Shown here one piece after another: positions 26,678-35,593 of a DNA stretch of 64,000 nucleotides. Source of the stretch: CAIMWS01 sp964409245. GTDB lineage: Bacteria > Verrucomicrobiota > Verrucomicrobiia > Limisphaerales > UBA1319. Numbering within the stretch: the first letter of the stretch is position 1; each line of letters begins with the position of its first letter. Made by a program: the position numbers and the translations under genes. The notes beneath the pieces were generated by a model. The model did not search any database. It had not been told where the DNA came from and saw only the letters and a program-made list of their open reading frames with translations. The stretch is from NCBI GenBank assembly GCA_964409245.1, contig CAYPCQ010000020.1:1-64000 (forward strand). Reading direction: 5' to 3'.

Positions 26678-26683
26678 AAAGGA
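26678..26683 (+). promoter_or_regulatory. Shine-Dalgarno site deciding the start of the Tat oxidoreductase
   Basis: AAAGGA lies 8 bases before the ATG at 26692. This selects that codon over the in-frame ATG at 26671 and the earlier GTG at 26653, and it places the twin-arginine motif at the usual distance from the N-terminus. Confidence 0.6.
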
Positions 26684-26691
26684 CCATAATT

Positions 26692-28038
26692 ATGAGTTCA
26701 CAAAACGGACAAACCACCTCCACAACCCGGCGCGAGTTTCTGAAGAGTTCCGGCAAAGCGCTCGCCGGAGCGGCTTTAACCCAGGCCATCGCCGTCAATA
26801 GCTATGCCGCCGAAAATAATACCATCAAGGTGGCCTTGGTGGGCTGCGGCGGCCGGGGTTCCGGCGCGGCCGTGAATGCCTTGTCCACCGCCGGCCCCAC
26901 CAAATTATGGGCCATGGCCGATGTGTTCGAAAACCGCCTGGAAAGCAGTTACCAGAGCTTGTCCAAACAATTCCCCGACAAAGTGGAAGTCCCGCCGGAG
27001 CGGCGTTTCACCGGCTTCGATGGCTTCAAGAAAGCCATTGATTCCCTGGATAAAGGGGATGTGGTCATCCTGGCCACCCCACCCGCTTTCCGGCCGATCC
27101 ATTTTGAATATGCGGTTCAAAACGACCGCAACGTGTTCATGGAGAAATCGTTCGCGGTTGACGCCCCCGGCATCCGGCGGGTGCTGAAAGCCGGCGAACT
27201 GGCCTCCCAGAAAAACCTGAAAGTGGCCGGCGGATTGATGAGCCGCCATTACAACGCGCTCGAAGCCGCGGTTGAGCAGATCCACCAAGGCTTGATCGGA
27301 GAGGTTATCACTGCTTGGGCTTATCGCATGCATGGTCCGGTCGGTCTGGGTTCGCGGGGCCCCAATATGACTGAAGTCGGCCACCAAATTGCCAACTATA
27401 GCTGTTTCACCTGGCTCAACGGCAGCTTCATCGTGGATTGGCTGATCCACAACATCGACGTGTGCTGCTGGGTCAAGGGCGCCTGGCCGGTATCCGCCCA
27501 AGGCATGGGTGGCCGCCAGGGCCGATCCGAAAACGACCAGCTATTTGACCACTATTTTTCCGAGTACTCCTTCCCCGACGGCACGCGCCTGGCCGCTCAG
27601 GGCCGGCACCAAACCGGGTGTTACGAGTTCTTCGGCGACATCATCCAAGGCACCAAGGGCAGCGCCGTGCTGGGCGAAGGCATTCCCAAGCCCCGCATTT
27701 TCAAAGGCCACCGGCAAACTGAAGACAAGCTGATCTGGAGCTATCAGGGCCAGGAAAAGAATGCCTATCAGCATGAGCATGATTTGCTGTTCGACGCCAT
27801 CCGCAACAACAAGGCCTATAATGAAACGGAACGCTGCGCCAAATCGTGCATGACGGCGATCATGGGCCGCATGGCGTGTGAATGCGGCAAAACGGTTACT
27901 TGGGAAGACGCCATGGCGTCTGAATTGGAGTTGGCGCCCGGCTTGGAAAACCTGACGATGGATTCCGAACCCCCTGTTAAAAAAGGCGATAGCGGCCGGT
28001 ATCCGGTGGCCTTGCCGGGCCGGACCAAGTCCTTTTAA
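26692..28038 (+). CDS. Gfo/Idh/MocA oxidoreductase with Tat signal
   Basis: A 448-residue NAD(P)-dependent oxidoreductase exported by the Tat route: TRREFLKSSGKALAGAALTQ (12-31) is a standard twin-arginine signal. The Rossmann motif ALVGCGGRGSG is near residue 48, FMEKSFAVD carries the EK(P) lysine with Ser in place of Pro, and VDWLIHNIDVCCWV supplies the active-site His region in the C-terminal domain. Paralogues of this type oxidise or deglycosylate sugars through keto intermediates in some bacteria, but the substrate here is unknown. The gene is single and ends in a hairpin terminator. Confidence 0.9.
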   Translation: MSSQNGQTTSTTRREFLKSSGKALAGAALTQAIAVNSYAAENNTIKVALVGCGGRGSGAAVNALSTAGPTKLWAMADVFENRLESSYQSLSKQFPDKVEVPPERRFTGFDGFKKAIDSLDKGDVVILATPPAFRPIHFEYAVQNDRNVFMEKSFAVDAPGIRRVLKAGELASQKNLKVAGGLMSRHYNALEAAVEQIHQGLIGEVITAWAYRMHGPVGLGSRGPNMTEVGHQIANYSCFTWLNGSFIVDWLIHNIDVCCWVKGAWPVSAQGMGGRQGRSENDQLFDHYFSEYSFPDGTRLAAQGRHQTGCYEFFGDIIQGTKGSAVLGEGIPKPRIFKGHRQTEDKLIWSYQGQEKNAYQHEHDLLFDAIRNNKAYNETERCAKSCMTAIMGRMACECGKTVTWEDAMASELELAPGLENLTMDSEPPVKKGDSGRYPVALPGRTKSF

Positions 28039-28060
28039 TGTTTTTTAACGCGGTTTCACA

Positions 28061-28094
28061 AAACGGCCGGGGGTGGCAACATCACCGGCCGTTT
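28061..28094 (+). terminator. Hairpin terminator after the Tat oxidoreductase
   Basis: AAACGGCCGG (28061-28070) and CCGGCCGTTT (28085-28094) form a perfect 10-base stem with a 14-base loop, followed by CTTTGG. The T-tract is weak but the A/T pairs at the stem base extend it. It sits 23 bases after the stop codon. Confidence 0.65.
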
Positions 28095-28110
28095 CTTTGG
28101 GATCTCTGGC

Positions 28111-29055
28111 ATGGATAACCACCCAGTGGCTGCAGAGCCGGCCACCTTCAAGCTCTCCCCCAACCAGCGGGCTTGGCGCCGTTTCCGTCACAATCCCCTG
28201 GCGGTGGGCGGCAGCCTGGTGCTGGGGGGGATCGTGCTGCTCGCGATCTTGTTGCCCTGGCTCTCCCGGTATCATCCCAATGCCAGTTCAGACCTGCAAT
28301 TTTCCCCCCCCTCCAGCGGACATTGGTTTGGCACCGATGTTCATGGACGCGATCTGCTCGTCCGGGTCTGCCATGGCACGCGCATTTCGCTGGTGGTGGG
28401 AGCGGTGGGGGCAGTGGTGAGCCTGGTGATCGGTGTGATCTGGGGTGCAGTGGCTGGTTACCTGGGCGGGCGGTGGGATAACCTGATGATGCGCATCGTC
28501 GATATCCTCTACTCATTACCATCGATTATTTTTGTGATCGTCCTGATCACTACCCTGGAACAACTGTTCCGCAACTGGCTGGCGCGGGCGCTTTCACCGC
28601 AATATGGAGCCTATACCCGAATGGTGTTTTTATTCGCGGGGCTGGGAGCGGTTTCCTGGCTGACGATGGCACGCATCGTGCGCGGGCAAGTCCTATCGTT
28701 GCGAACGCGCGGTTTCGTGGAAGCCAGCCGGGCCTTGGGAGCCAGCCATGCGCGCATCATCTTCCGCCATATTTTACCGAATGTTTATGGCCTCATCATC
28801 GTTTACGTGGCCTTGACCGTGCCCGCCATCGTGTTGAGCGAATCATTCCTCAGTTACCTTGGCTTGGGCATTCAGCCGCCTCAGGCCAGCCTGGGTTCGC
28901 TGATCGCCGATGGAGCGGGACAGATCAATCCCATCCGGATTTACTGGTGGCTCATTCTGCTGCCGGGCGGGGTGTTGATCGCCATGTTGCTATCCTTGAA
29001 TTTCATCGGTGATGGTTTGCGGGATGCGCTGGATCCGCGGGCGGAGACAGAATGA
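28111..29055 (+). CDS. OppC/DppC-type ABC permease, orphan
   Basis: The second permease of a peptide/nickel-type ABC importer. At 314 residues it has an N-terminal OppC_N segment (RFRHNPLAVGGSLVLGGIVLL), the periplasmic HWFGTDVHGRDLL motif, six predicted spans, and the EAA loop FVEASRALGASHARIIFRHILPN that docks on the ATPase. It is intact, but no OppB, solute-binding or ATPase gene is in the window. Its stop overlaps the dihydrouridine synthase start (29052-29055), so the two are translated together, an unexpected pairing. The partner subunits must be encoded elsewhere. Confidence 0.9.
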   Translation: MDNHPVAAEPATFKLSPNQRAWRRFRHNPLAVGGSLVLGGIVLLAILLPWLSRYHPNASSDLQFSPPSSGHWFGTDVHGRDLLVRVCHGTRISLVVGAVGAVVSLVIGVIWGAVAGYLGGRWDNLMMRIVDILYSLPSIIFVIVLITTLEQLFRNWLARALSPQYGAYTRMVFLFAGLGAVSWLTMARIVRGQVLSLRTRGFVEASRALGASHARIIFRHILPNVYGLIIVYVALTVPAIVLSESFLSYLGLGIQPPQASLGSLIADGAGQINPIRIYWWLILLPGGVLIAMLLSLNFIGDGLRDALDPRAETE

Positions 29056-30155
29056 TGCGCATCGGCAGCCTGCAATTGGCCACGAACCTGGCGCTAGCCC
29101 CCCTGGCCGGATATACCAACCTTCCCTTCCGGCTGGTATTGCGCGGCCTGGACAGTTTGGGATTGGCCACGACCGATCTGGTCAATGCGCGGTCCCTGCT
29201 CGAGCGCCGTGACAAAGCGTTCAAATTAATTGAGACTCATCCGTCCGATACGCCCCTGGCAGTTCAATTATTCGGATCGGTGCCGGAAGAGATGCGGGAT
29301 GCGGCCAGACTGCTGGAAACCTGGGGCGTTGCCGCGGTGGACATCAACATGGGCTGCCCGGTCCGCAAAGTCTGCCAGGTGGGCGGCGGATCCGCCATGC
29401 TGACCGATCTGAAAAAAACTGCTTCCCTGGTCAAGGGCATGGTCGAGGCTGTTAAAATTCCGGTTACCGCCAAAATGCGCCTGGGCTGGGATGCAGACAA
29501 CCTTACGGCGCCCGATCTCGCCCAGGCCTTGGAGGATGCCGGAGTAAGCGCGATCACCATTCATGGCCGAACCCGCGAACAGGGATTTGGTGGGACGGTT
29601 AACCTGGCGGGCATTCGCGCGGTGGTCCAGGCAGTGCGCGCCATCCCGGTCATCGGCAACGGCGATATCACCACTCCTCAGGCCGCCAAACAGATGCTGG
29701 ACGAAACCGGCTGCGCCGGTCTGAGCATCGGCCGGGGCGCCTTTTACAATCCGTGGATATTCAATCATATCCGGGAATACCTGGCCACCGGGGTGGTGCC
29801 TCCAGAGCCTTCCTTCGAGGAACGGATCGCCCTTATGAGCCGGCATTTGGACTTGATGGTGGAAGTGTTCGGAGAAAGCCGTGGTTGCCGGATGTTCCGC
29901 AAAGTGGCTCCCTGGTATGCCCGCCGCTTTGGCCCCAACAAGGAGTTCACGCGGCGGGTGGTCCTGGTGTCGTCCCGCGCCGAATACGATGAAATCATGG
30001 CCCATTATTTGGAATGGCGCAGCCAGTTCCTGGACGAAAACGGGCGCCTCAAACCCAATTTCCAACCCGGCCCTTTGGCAACCTCTTTCAGTCCGCTCAC
30101 GGCGCCAGTCCCGAAAGGATTGCCCACTCCCAGTGGCCCTTCGGAATACTGGTGA
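29052..30155 (+). CDS. dusB: tRNA-dihydrouridine synthase (DusB-like)
   Basis: An FMN- and NADPH-dependent enzyme that reduces uridine to dihydrouridine in the tRNA D-loop. It is 367 residues, with ALAPLAGYTNLPFR (FMN site, about 14-27), VDINMGCPVRKVCQVGGGSAML, where the Cys of GCP is the catalytic acid, TAKMRLGWD (substrate/FMN lysine), ITIHGRTREQ and VIGNGDI. The C-terminal helical domain (about 245-335) is the tRNA-binding part. A proline-rich tail of about 30 residues is dispensable in the family. Two adjacent ATG codons (29052, 29055) are possible starts; both overlap the upstream oppC stop. Confidence 0.93.
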   Translation: MMRIGSLQLATNLALAPLAGYTNLPFRLVLRGLDSLGLATTDLVNARSLLERRDKAFKLIETHPSDTPLAVQLFGSVPEEMRDAARLLETWGVAAVDINMGCPVRKVCQVGGGSAMLTDLKKTASLVKGMVEAVKIPVTAKMRLGWDADNLTAPDLAQALEDAGVSAITIHGRTREQGFGGTVNLAGIRAVVQAVRAIPVIGNGDITTPQAAKQMLDETGCAGLSIGRGAFYNPWIFNHIREYLATGVVPPEPSFEERIALMSRHLDLMVEVFGESRGCRMFRKVAPWYARRFGPNKEFTRRVVLVSSRAEYDEIMAHYLEWRSQFLDENGRLKPNFQPGPLATSFSPLTAPVPKGLPTPSGPSEYW

Positions 30156-30243
30156 CCACCATTTTGGGCTCGCCTGGGGACTTGCGGGAAAAACACCGAT
30201 TGAATCCCCGGCCGGCCAGATAATGCCGGGCCACGGCCGCCGA

Positions 30244-31392
30244 TCAACCCGGGATCTCCACGACGCGGGAATCACGATGTGATTCCAAGGCTGCCGTGAA
30301 TAACCGGTGGCTGAAAGCGGCTTCCTCCGGGGTGACGCAACCGGCAAACTTGCGCAAGGGCTGGCCATGGCCAAACTCGTAAAGGCAGGCAGCCCACATC
30401 TGGAGGAACCCATCGGTGAAACCGAACTCGAAATTGGCGCCCGTGATGGTCTTGAAAGGTGTTTCGTAACCCGTCTGAATCCGGCCCCACACCTGTTCAC
30501 CGCCAGTATAGTTCAGAAAGTCCAGGCCCTTGGGTTCAGCGGTGGAATAGCGCACGGAGGCCCGTGTGCCATAAATCTCCACATACCAGGTGTTTTTCTG
30601 GCCAGGTGCGATCCGGCTGGTTTTGAGGGTCAAAGGAAAAGGCTCGCCGCTGGCCGGATCCGTCGTTTCGCAAAACAGGGTTGCATTATCCCAGGTTTTG
30701 CACGGCACACGGCCAACGTGGCCATCGGGCCGTTCCTTGACAATATCCATCAGGATTGCACGCACGTTTTTCAGCCGCCAGCCGGCCCGCAATGGCAGAT
30801 GGAGCACATGCATTCCCAAATCGCCCAGGCAGCCATAAGCGCCGTTGAATTCAACCATCCGCTTCCAATTGATCGGCCTTTCAGGATCCAGATCGCTGGA
30901 ATGCAGGAATCCGCAATTGGCTTCAATGATCCTGCCCAAAGCTCCTTTCTCGAGGAGGTTTGCAATCCGCTGCGCGCCCGGGTAAAACGCCCAGTGGGAG
31001 GAGCAGCGCACGAATATGCCGGGATGAGCATGCACGCAGGACATGATCGCCTGGCAGGCCGGAAGATCGATGCCAAACGGTTTTTCACCCACCAGATGTT
31101 TTCCAGCCGCGATGGCGGCGGTGTAGATTTCCTGATGCAAATGATGGGGGACCGCCACGTAAACTGCCTCCACTTGCGGATTGGCCAATAGTTCCCGGTA
31201 GTTCAGGGTCGTCTGCCTTATTGCCGGGAAATGGGTTGTGAACCAGGAGAACGACTGCGGGCTGCGGCTGCCAACAGCGATGATTTCCGGCTGGATATCC
31301 AAATCGAGCAGATGGCTCCAGCGCGCGGCCGCACTGGCAAATTCGCGCCCCATCAAACCGCCGCCAATGATGCCAAAACGGATTTTTTTCAT
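30244..31392 (-). CDS. Gfo/Idh/MocA family dehydrogenase (cytoplasmic)
   Basis: A 382-residue dehydrogenase without a signal peptide, the last gene of a four-gene overlapped operon. RFGIIGGGLMG (5-15) is the nucleotide-binding glycine motif; GEKPFGIDL carries the EKP lysine; and LGDLGMHVLHL supplies the C-terminal active-site histidine. From family knowledge it would oxidise a polyol, sugar or sugar acid, using NAD(P). The start ATG overlaps the stop of the amidohydrolase (31389-31392). Placed with an isomerase, a kinase and an amidohydrolase, it is probably part of a sugar catabolic route; the substrate is unknown. Confidence 0.88.
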   Translation of the reverse strand: MKKIRFGIIGGGLMGREFASAAARWSHLLDLDIQPEIIAVGSRSPQSFSWFTTHFPAIRQTTLNYRELLANPQVEAVYVAVPHHLHQEIYTAAIAAGKHLVGEKPFGIDLPACQAIMSCVHAHPGIFVRCSSHWAFYPGAQRIANLLEKGALGRIIEANCGFLHSSDLDPERPINWKRMVEFNGAYGCLGDLGMHVLHLPLRAGWRLKNVRAILMDIVKERPDGHVGRVPCKTWDNATLFCETTDPASGEPFPLTLKTSRIAPGQKNTWYVEIYGTRASVRYSTAEPKGLDFLNYTGGEQVWGRIQTGYETPFKTITGANFEFGFTDGFLQMWAACLYEFGHGQPLRKFAGCVTPEEAAFSHRLFTAALESHRDSRVVEIPG

Positions 31393-32462
31393 GGCGTGGG
31401 CTGGTGGCGGATCACGTGATCGAACAGGCGCGCGGCATTGTCATGGAACAAAGCCCTCACCTGGCTGGCTTCGGTGATGCCCAATTCCCCGCAGGCTTGC
31501 TTCAAAGCCAGCATATCCTCGTAAAGATAAAGCGTGTATTGGGCTTCGATTTCCGGCGCTTCGCGCTGCCGGTTAAAATGAAAGGGGTGATCGGTGCGAT
31601 TGACATAGGTCCGCCCAGCATACTGCCGGCGGCCGCGCATGAACAAAATAGGGTTATCCGATCCGTATATGATTCGCTGGGGGCCAAAACACTGCAAGGC
31701 CGCCCGATGAGCCGCTGGATTCAACACCGCGGCGGTGTCGAAATAAATACCCGGATCGTCCGCCAGAGCTGGCAGCGCCTCGCAAGCGTGAGGTTCCGTA
31801 TAGCAACGGCCCAAATGGGCGATGACCAGGATCACGTTGGGATAACGACGGCGCAGCTCGCGTATTTCACGCAGGTTGGCCGGATGCCCCAAGCGGTCCG
31901 CTTTAGGCACATGAAGCGTTACCCAGGCGTGCCGTTCATTGAGCAATTCCAACTGTGAATGGGGAAGGAAATCGAAAATGCCAGCCTCCAGGTGGGCATC
32001 CCGGGTATCGCGGCTGGCGCCAAGCAAAGAATAATAGGGTTTGACTCCCAGCACGCCTGGCAAATCCAGCCAGGCTCGAACTTGTTCAACGCCCCATTGG
32101 GGACACACCACACAAAGGCTATTCCAGCCGATTTCCAAGGCCCCTTCCTGAACGTAACGGTTGCCCGCTTCCAGATCGAAATCAAGGTCGGGAACACCGA
32201 ACGCCAGACAGCGGACTTCGCGGTTGGGGAAAACCAGCTGGTAGCAACGGCGCGCATCCGCGAAGCTGATCGGCTCAAAGACCTCGTTGACCCAATACTG
32301 CTTGCGCATGGCATCCGTCATGGGAACCAGCCGGAACCGTGGATCCATCACGTGCATGTGGGCATCGATCAACCGTTTGGGAAGCCAATCCTCCAGGTGC
32401 AGATCCCAAAAGGCACGGTCGTTTTCGTTATAACGCCAAACGTGGTAAAGCGGTTCGTTCAT
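31389..32462 (-). CDS. Amidohydrolase_2-type metal-dependent hydrolase (lactonase candidate)
   Basis: A 357-residue TIM-barrel hydrolase of the amidohydrolase superfamily. LIDAHMHVMDP (31-41) supplies the two metal-binding histidines of strand 1; VILVIAHLGR the strand-6 His; and RIIYGSDNP the Asp of strand 8. Members of the family include sugar-acid lactonases, uronate-related isomerases and decarboxylases. Between a kinase and a dehydrogenase, a lactonase acting on an aldonolactone is attractive, but that is inference. ATG 32462 overlaps the kinase stop, and its own stop overlaps the dehydrogenase start. Confidence 0.82.
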   Translation of the reverse strand: MNEPLYHVWRYNENDRAFWDLHLEDWLPKRLIDAHMHVMDPRFRLVPMTDAMRKQYWVNEVFEPISFADARRCYQLVFPNREVRCLAFGVPDLDFDLEAGNRYVQEGALEIGWNSLCVVCPQWGVEQVRAWLDLPGVLGVKPYYSLLGASRDTRDAHLEAGIFDFLPHSQLELLNERHAWVTLHVPKADRLGHPANLREIRELRRRYPNVILVIAHLGRCYTEPHACEALPALADDPGIYFDTAAVLNPAAHRAALQCFGPQRIIYGSDNPILFMRGRRQYAGRTYVNRTDHPFHFNRQREAPEIEAQYTLYLYEDMLALKQACGELGITEASQVRALFHDNAARLFDHVIRHQPTP

Positions 32463-33931
32463 AAGGATGCTCCCGGCGGCGGCAGGTATTCCAAGTAACG
32501 GGCCGCCAGCTGCTGGTAAATCGGGGCGGCATCTCCGGGCTCAAGCAGGCGGCCGGACGAAGACAGCTTTACTGCGATTTGGTCCAGGGATTCATCGGGG
32601 TCCACCAGGTTGCGTGCCAGCACCACCGCGCCCCAAACACTGCCTTCTGAACCATCCTGCACATGGATGGGCAGGCCCGTGACGTCTGCGATTACCTGGG
32701 GCGTTATGCGGCTCGCTGCCGCGCCACCGGTCATGACCAATCGGCGCAGTGGGAGATTGGTATGGCGAAGCCAATTCAAGAACCGGTTCAACTCAAAAAC
32801 CAGGCCCTCCACCACACTCCGCAAGACTTGGGCGGAAGTGTGGTACAATTGCAGGCCGTCCAGCCGGCCTTTCACTCCGGCGGCCACGCCCTCCACATCG
32901 GTGGGCGCCAGCAGCGGCCAGAAGGATAAACCCTCGCTCCCCGGTTTTACGGACTCAAGCTTGGCATCGATTTCGGCGCCGCTTAATTTATCCCAGCCCA
33001 GCAAGTTAAGCGCCCAGCTGAAAGCCGAGCCCCCGTTGTGCAGCGAAAAAATCTGGCCATACAAGCCTGGGGCCACATGGTGGCACACGAAAGCATTCCT
33101 GGTAACCGGCTCCAGCAGGCGGTCCATGACCGCCAACAGCACCCAAGCCGTGCCGGTTCCCACCATCACATCCCCGGGATGAACTGCCCCGCAACTCAGG
33201 GCCGCCGCGTATTGATCATGGATGGCTGCGGAAACCGGAATGCCAGCCGTCAAACCGGTCAGACTGGCACTTTCAGACGTCAGTCCGCCGGCTGCCTGGG
33301 CGGGAGATTCAAGGTTGGGCAAACGCCAGCGTTCGAGGCCCAGTTCCCGCAATAGGTCGGGATCATAATCGCGCAAAGCCGGATTATAGAGCAAGGTCAA
33401 GGCACAGGAAGTGCCGTCGTGGACTGCCTGTCCGCAGAGGCGCCCCACAATCGTGTCTCCCACAAAACCAACTTTCGCGCCGGGGGGAAACGTGGGCTCC
33501 TTTTGCAGGCGCATCAACTGGCCGATGGCCAGTCCGCTGCGGGCCCGGCGGATGCGGCCCAGGAACCATTCCGGCCCGAGGCGCTTCGTGAGCAGATCAT
33601 CTTCAGCTGCGCCGCGGCCATCCAGCCAGCTGATCACCCGTCCCCAGGCATGTCCGTGCTGATCGAAAACCTGCATGGCCCCGCCCTGGCTGGAGATCCC
33701 GATGGCCCGTATGCGGGAGGCATCAACCTTCTTAACCGCCTCCCGGATGGCGAGCAGAGTGGCCTTCCAGATTTCCTCCAAATCCTGCTCCATGCCGCCT
33801 TCGCCCACCGGGTAAAGTGGCACCGCGGCGGCGTGCTTGGCCAATACCCGGCCTTGCCAATCCGCCACCAAGGCTTTCACATGGGTGGTGCCCAAATCCA
33901 GGCCCAATAATAAGGAATGTTCAGTATTCAC
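32459..33931 (-). CDS. FGGY-family carbohydrate kinase
   Basis: Phosphorylates a sugar or polyol with ATP. The 490-residue protein shows both FGGY halves: LLLGLDLGTTHVKALV (phosphate-1 motif, 8-23), ISSQGGAMQVFD, and AAIHDQYAAALSCGA, where the Asp is the catalytic base; then VGTGTAWV, and MTGGAAASRITPQVIADVTG (adenosine motif). It most resembles xylulokinases, but specificity cannot be read from the sequence. It starts at GTG 33931, overlapping the stop of the isomerase (GTGA), and ends overlapping the amidohydrolase. It probably phosphorylates the ketose made by the upstream isomerase. Confidence 0.9.
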   Translation of the reverse strand: MNTEHSLLLGLDLGTTHVKALVADWQGRVLAKHAAAVPLYPVGEGGMEQDLEEIWKATLLAIREAVKKVDASRIRAIGISSQGGAMQVFDQHGHAWGRVISWLDGRGAAEDDLLTKRLGPEWFLGRIRRARSGLAIGQLMRLQKEPTFPPGAKVGFVGDTIVGRLCGQAVHDGTSCALTLLYNPALRDYDPDLLRELGLERWRLPNLESPAQAAGGLTSESASLTGLTAGIPVSAAIHDQYAAALSCGAVHPGDVMVGTGTAWVLLAVMDRLLEPVTRNAFVCHHVAPGLYGQIFSLHNGGSAFSWALNLLGWDKLSGAEIDAKLESVKPGSEGLSFWPLLAPTDVEGVAAGVKGRLDGLQLYHTSAQVLRSVVEGLVFELNRFLNWLRHTNLPLRRLVMTGGAAASRITPQVIADVTGLPIHVQDGSEGSVWGAVVLARNLVDPDESLDQIAVKLSSSGRLLEPGDAAPIYQQLAARYLEYLPPPGASL

Positions 33932-35337
33932 AATTCACAATAATCAGCCCCCAGGAGCCCGGCGGCAAACCGCAGTCGCCGGCGGGCATCCCCAAAGCAA
34001 ACTGCATTATGATGCGGGCCACCCGCCTGGCCATAGGCGGTCAGAAAATGCCGGACATCCACGGGTGCCCGCAGCTTGAAATGCGGGACGCCCAGGGGCG
34101 TCAATGGGCCAAAAGCCAGGATCTCCATCGGTGCAGCAATCACACGCCAACGCTGCGCGGGGCCGATGGTCAAGGCCATCAGCGTAGCCGGGCCCGGCTC
34201 AAAAGTGGTGACCAAAGCCAGTTGCCGCTCCCGCGTGCGGGTGATGGGGGCAGCTCTGGCCACCAGGGGGATCTTGAGGCCGCGGCGGGCCATGGCCGTG
34301 TTGGCCTCGCCCATGTGGCTCATGAAGAGGCAGTTGCCCGCAAAGTCGATGGTGAAAATCTCGGCAAAACTGGCGGGTGGATTCAGCCAGTTGAGCAAGG
34401 TTGTCCCAGCCGCGGCGATGATATCCCCTTCCCCGCCGAAGCCAACCCCCTCGGCCATCAACCGGCTGGCCGCCACGAAAGGCAGCGTCGGGGTGCGGTC
34501 ATCTTCGCCAAAGGCCATGAACTGGTAGGTGAGCGCATCCAAATGGTAATCCGCCACCATTCCCCGCACGGCCAGTTCCGCTCGCGCGGTCGTTTCCAAG
34601 TCCCGGGCGATCAGCTCGCTGGCCACATCATAGGTTTGGTGGTATTCGGCAATCAATTCAGCGACTTTGGCGATTTCCGCATTCAAGCTGCGCCGGATGT
34701 AATCTTCCACCGGCAGGTTAACCCAGGCGCAACCCAGCGCGGCGGTCATAGCGGTCGTATCGATGGCAAAATCGCCCATGCCGGGAAACGGGTAGCCCAT
34801 CAGGCCAATCCGCGCCTTCGACAGCCTCCGCACGGCGGCGGCGGCCAGCACAAAGTCCGCCAATTCATCGACCGCCTTGGGATCGCGCACGTGACTGGTG
34901 ACGTAATGGAACGGAACACCGCTGCGCAATAGCACGTTGGCGAGATCCTGGGTTCCGTGCACCCCATGATTGGCAAACAGGTCGGCCAGTGAAAAACGGG
35001 CATCCACCGCATACAACTCCTGCGTATTCCAAATCACTATGGGCAACCGCGTATCCCGCAGCGCGCGGAGCGCCACCTGGCTGGGCGAATACGAGGCCAG
35101 AACCACCACGAGCGCATCCACCCCGGCGCCTTCGTATTGGCGGATGGTGGCCGCGATCTCCTCGGAGCGGCAGACTGCGCCAACGAACTCGGCATCCATG
35201 GCTGGCTGCAAAGCGGGCATCAATGTCCGCCGCACCCATTGCTCCCGATCCTGGCGCAAGGATGGAGCGAGGGTTTCGTAAAGCTCGAGGGTCAGCACGA
35301 GCAATCCCGCTTTAGGCCGCCATGGCTTCGTGTTCAT
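33928..35337 (-). CDS. L-fucose/L-arabinose isomerase-like protein
   Basis: A 469-residue cytoplasmic protein of the fucose/arabinose isomerase superfamily, first gene of the four-gene operon. It has the two Rossmann-like N-terminal domains (AGLLVLTLELYETLAPSLRQ; AGVDALVVVLASYSPSQVAL; LPIVIWNTQELYA) and a C-terminal domain with VGFGGEGDIIAAAGTTLL and FTIDFAGNCLFMSHMGEAN, which supply acidic metal-binding residues. Family enzymes interconvert aldose and ketose with Mn2+. The start at ATG 35337 is preferred over an upstream non-ATG codon because GGAAAT precedes it and the longer N-terminus is unlike the family. Exact sugar unknown. Confidence 0.8.
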   Translation of the reverse strand: MNTKPWRPKAGLLVLTLELYETLAPSLRQDREQWVRRTLMPALQPAMDAEFVGAVCRSEEIAATIRQYEGAGVDALVVVLASYSPSQVALRALRDTRLPIVIWNTQELYAVDARFSLADLFANHGVHGTQDLANVLLRSGVPFHYVTSHVRDPKAVDELADFVLAAAAVRRLSKARIGLMGYPFPGMGDFAIDTTAMTAALGCAWVNLPVEDYIRRSLNAEIAKVAELIAEYHQTYDVASELIARDLETTARAELAVRGMVADYHLDALTYQFMAFGEDDRTPTLPFVAASRLMAEGVGFGGEGDIIAAAGTTLLNWLNPPASFAEIFTIDFAGNCLFMSHMGEANTAMARRGLKIPLVARAAPITRTRERQLALVTTFEPGPATLMALTIGPAQRWRVIAAPMEILAFGPLTPLGVPHFKLRAPVDVRHFLTAYGQAGGPHHNAVCFGDARRRLRFAAGLLGADYCEL

Positions 35338-35593
35338 GATTTCCAGCTTCTTATAGGGAGGGAATATGCCACTTGAAACCATTGGGAGCCAGCCGAAAAT
35401 ATTGGTGGCCGCCGCGCCGCCGCTGGCGCGCGGCGGGGCGTTCAAAAACATGGCTTTTTGCTTTAAACCGTAATTTTATTGCCCAATTCGGGAAAAAGTA
35501 ATAAAAGGGAACGAGTGGCATAAGAATCCGTGGTGGGAAACCGGTGTCGTCCAAGGCTGTGGAAAAGACAGCTCCCAAGTAGAAATTTTTAAT

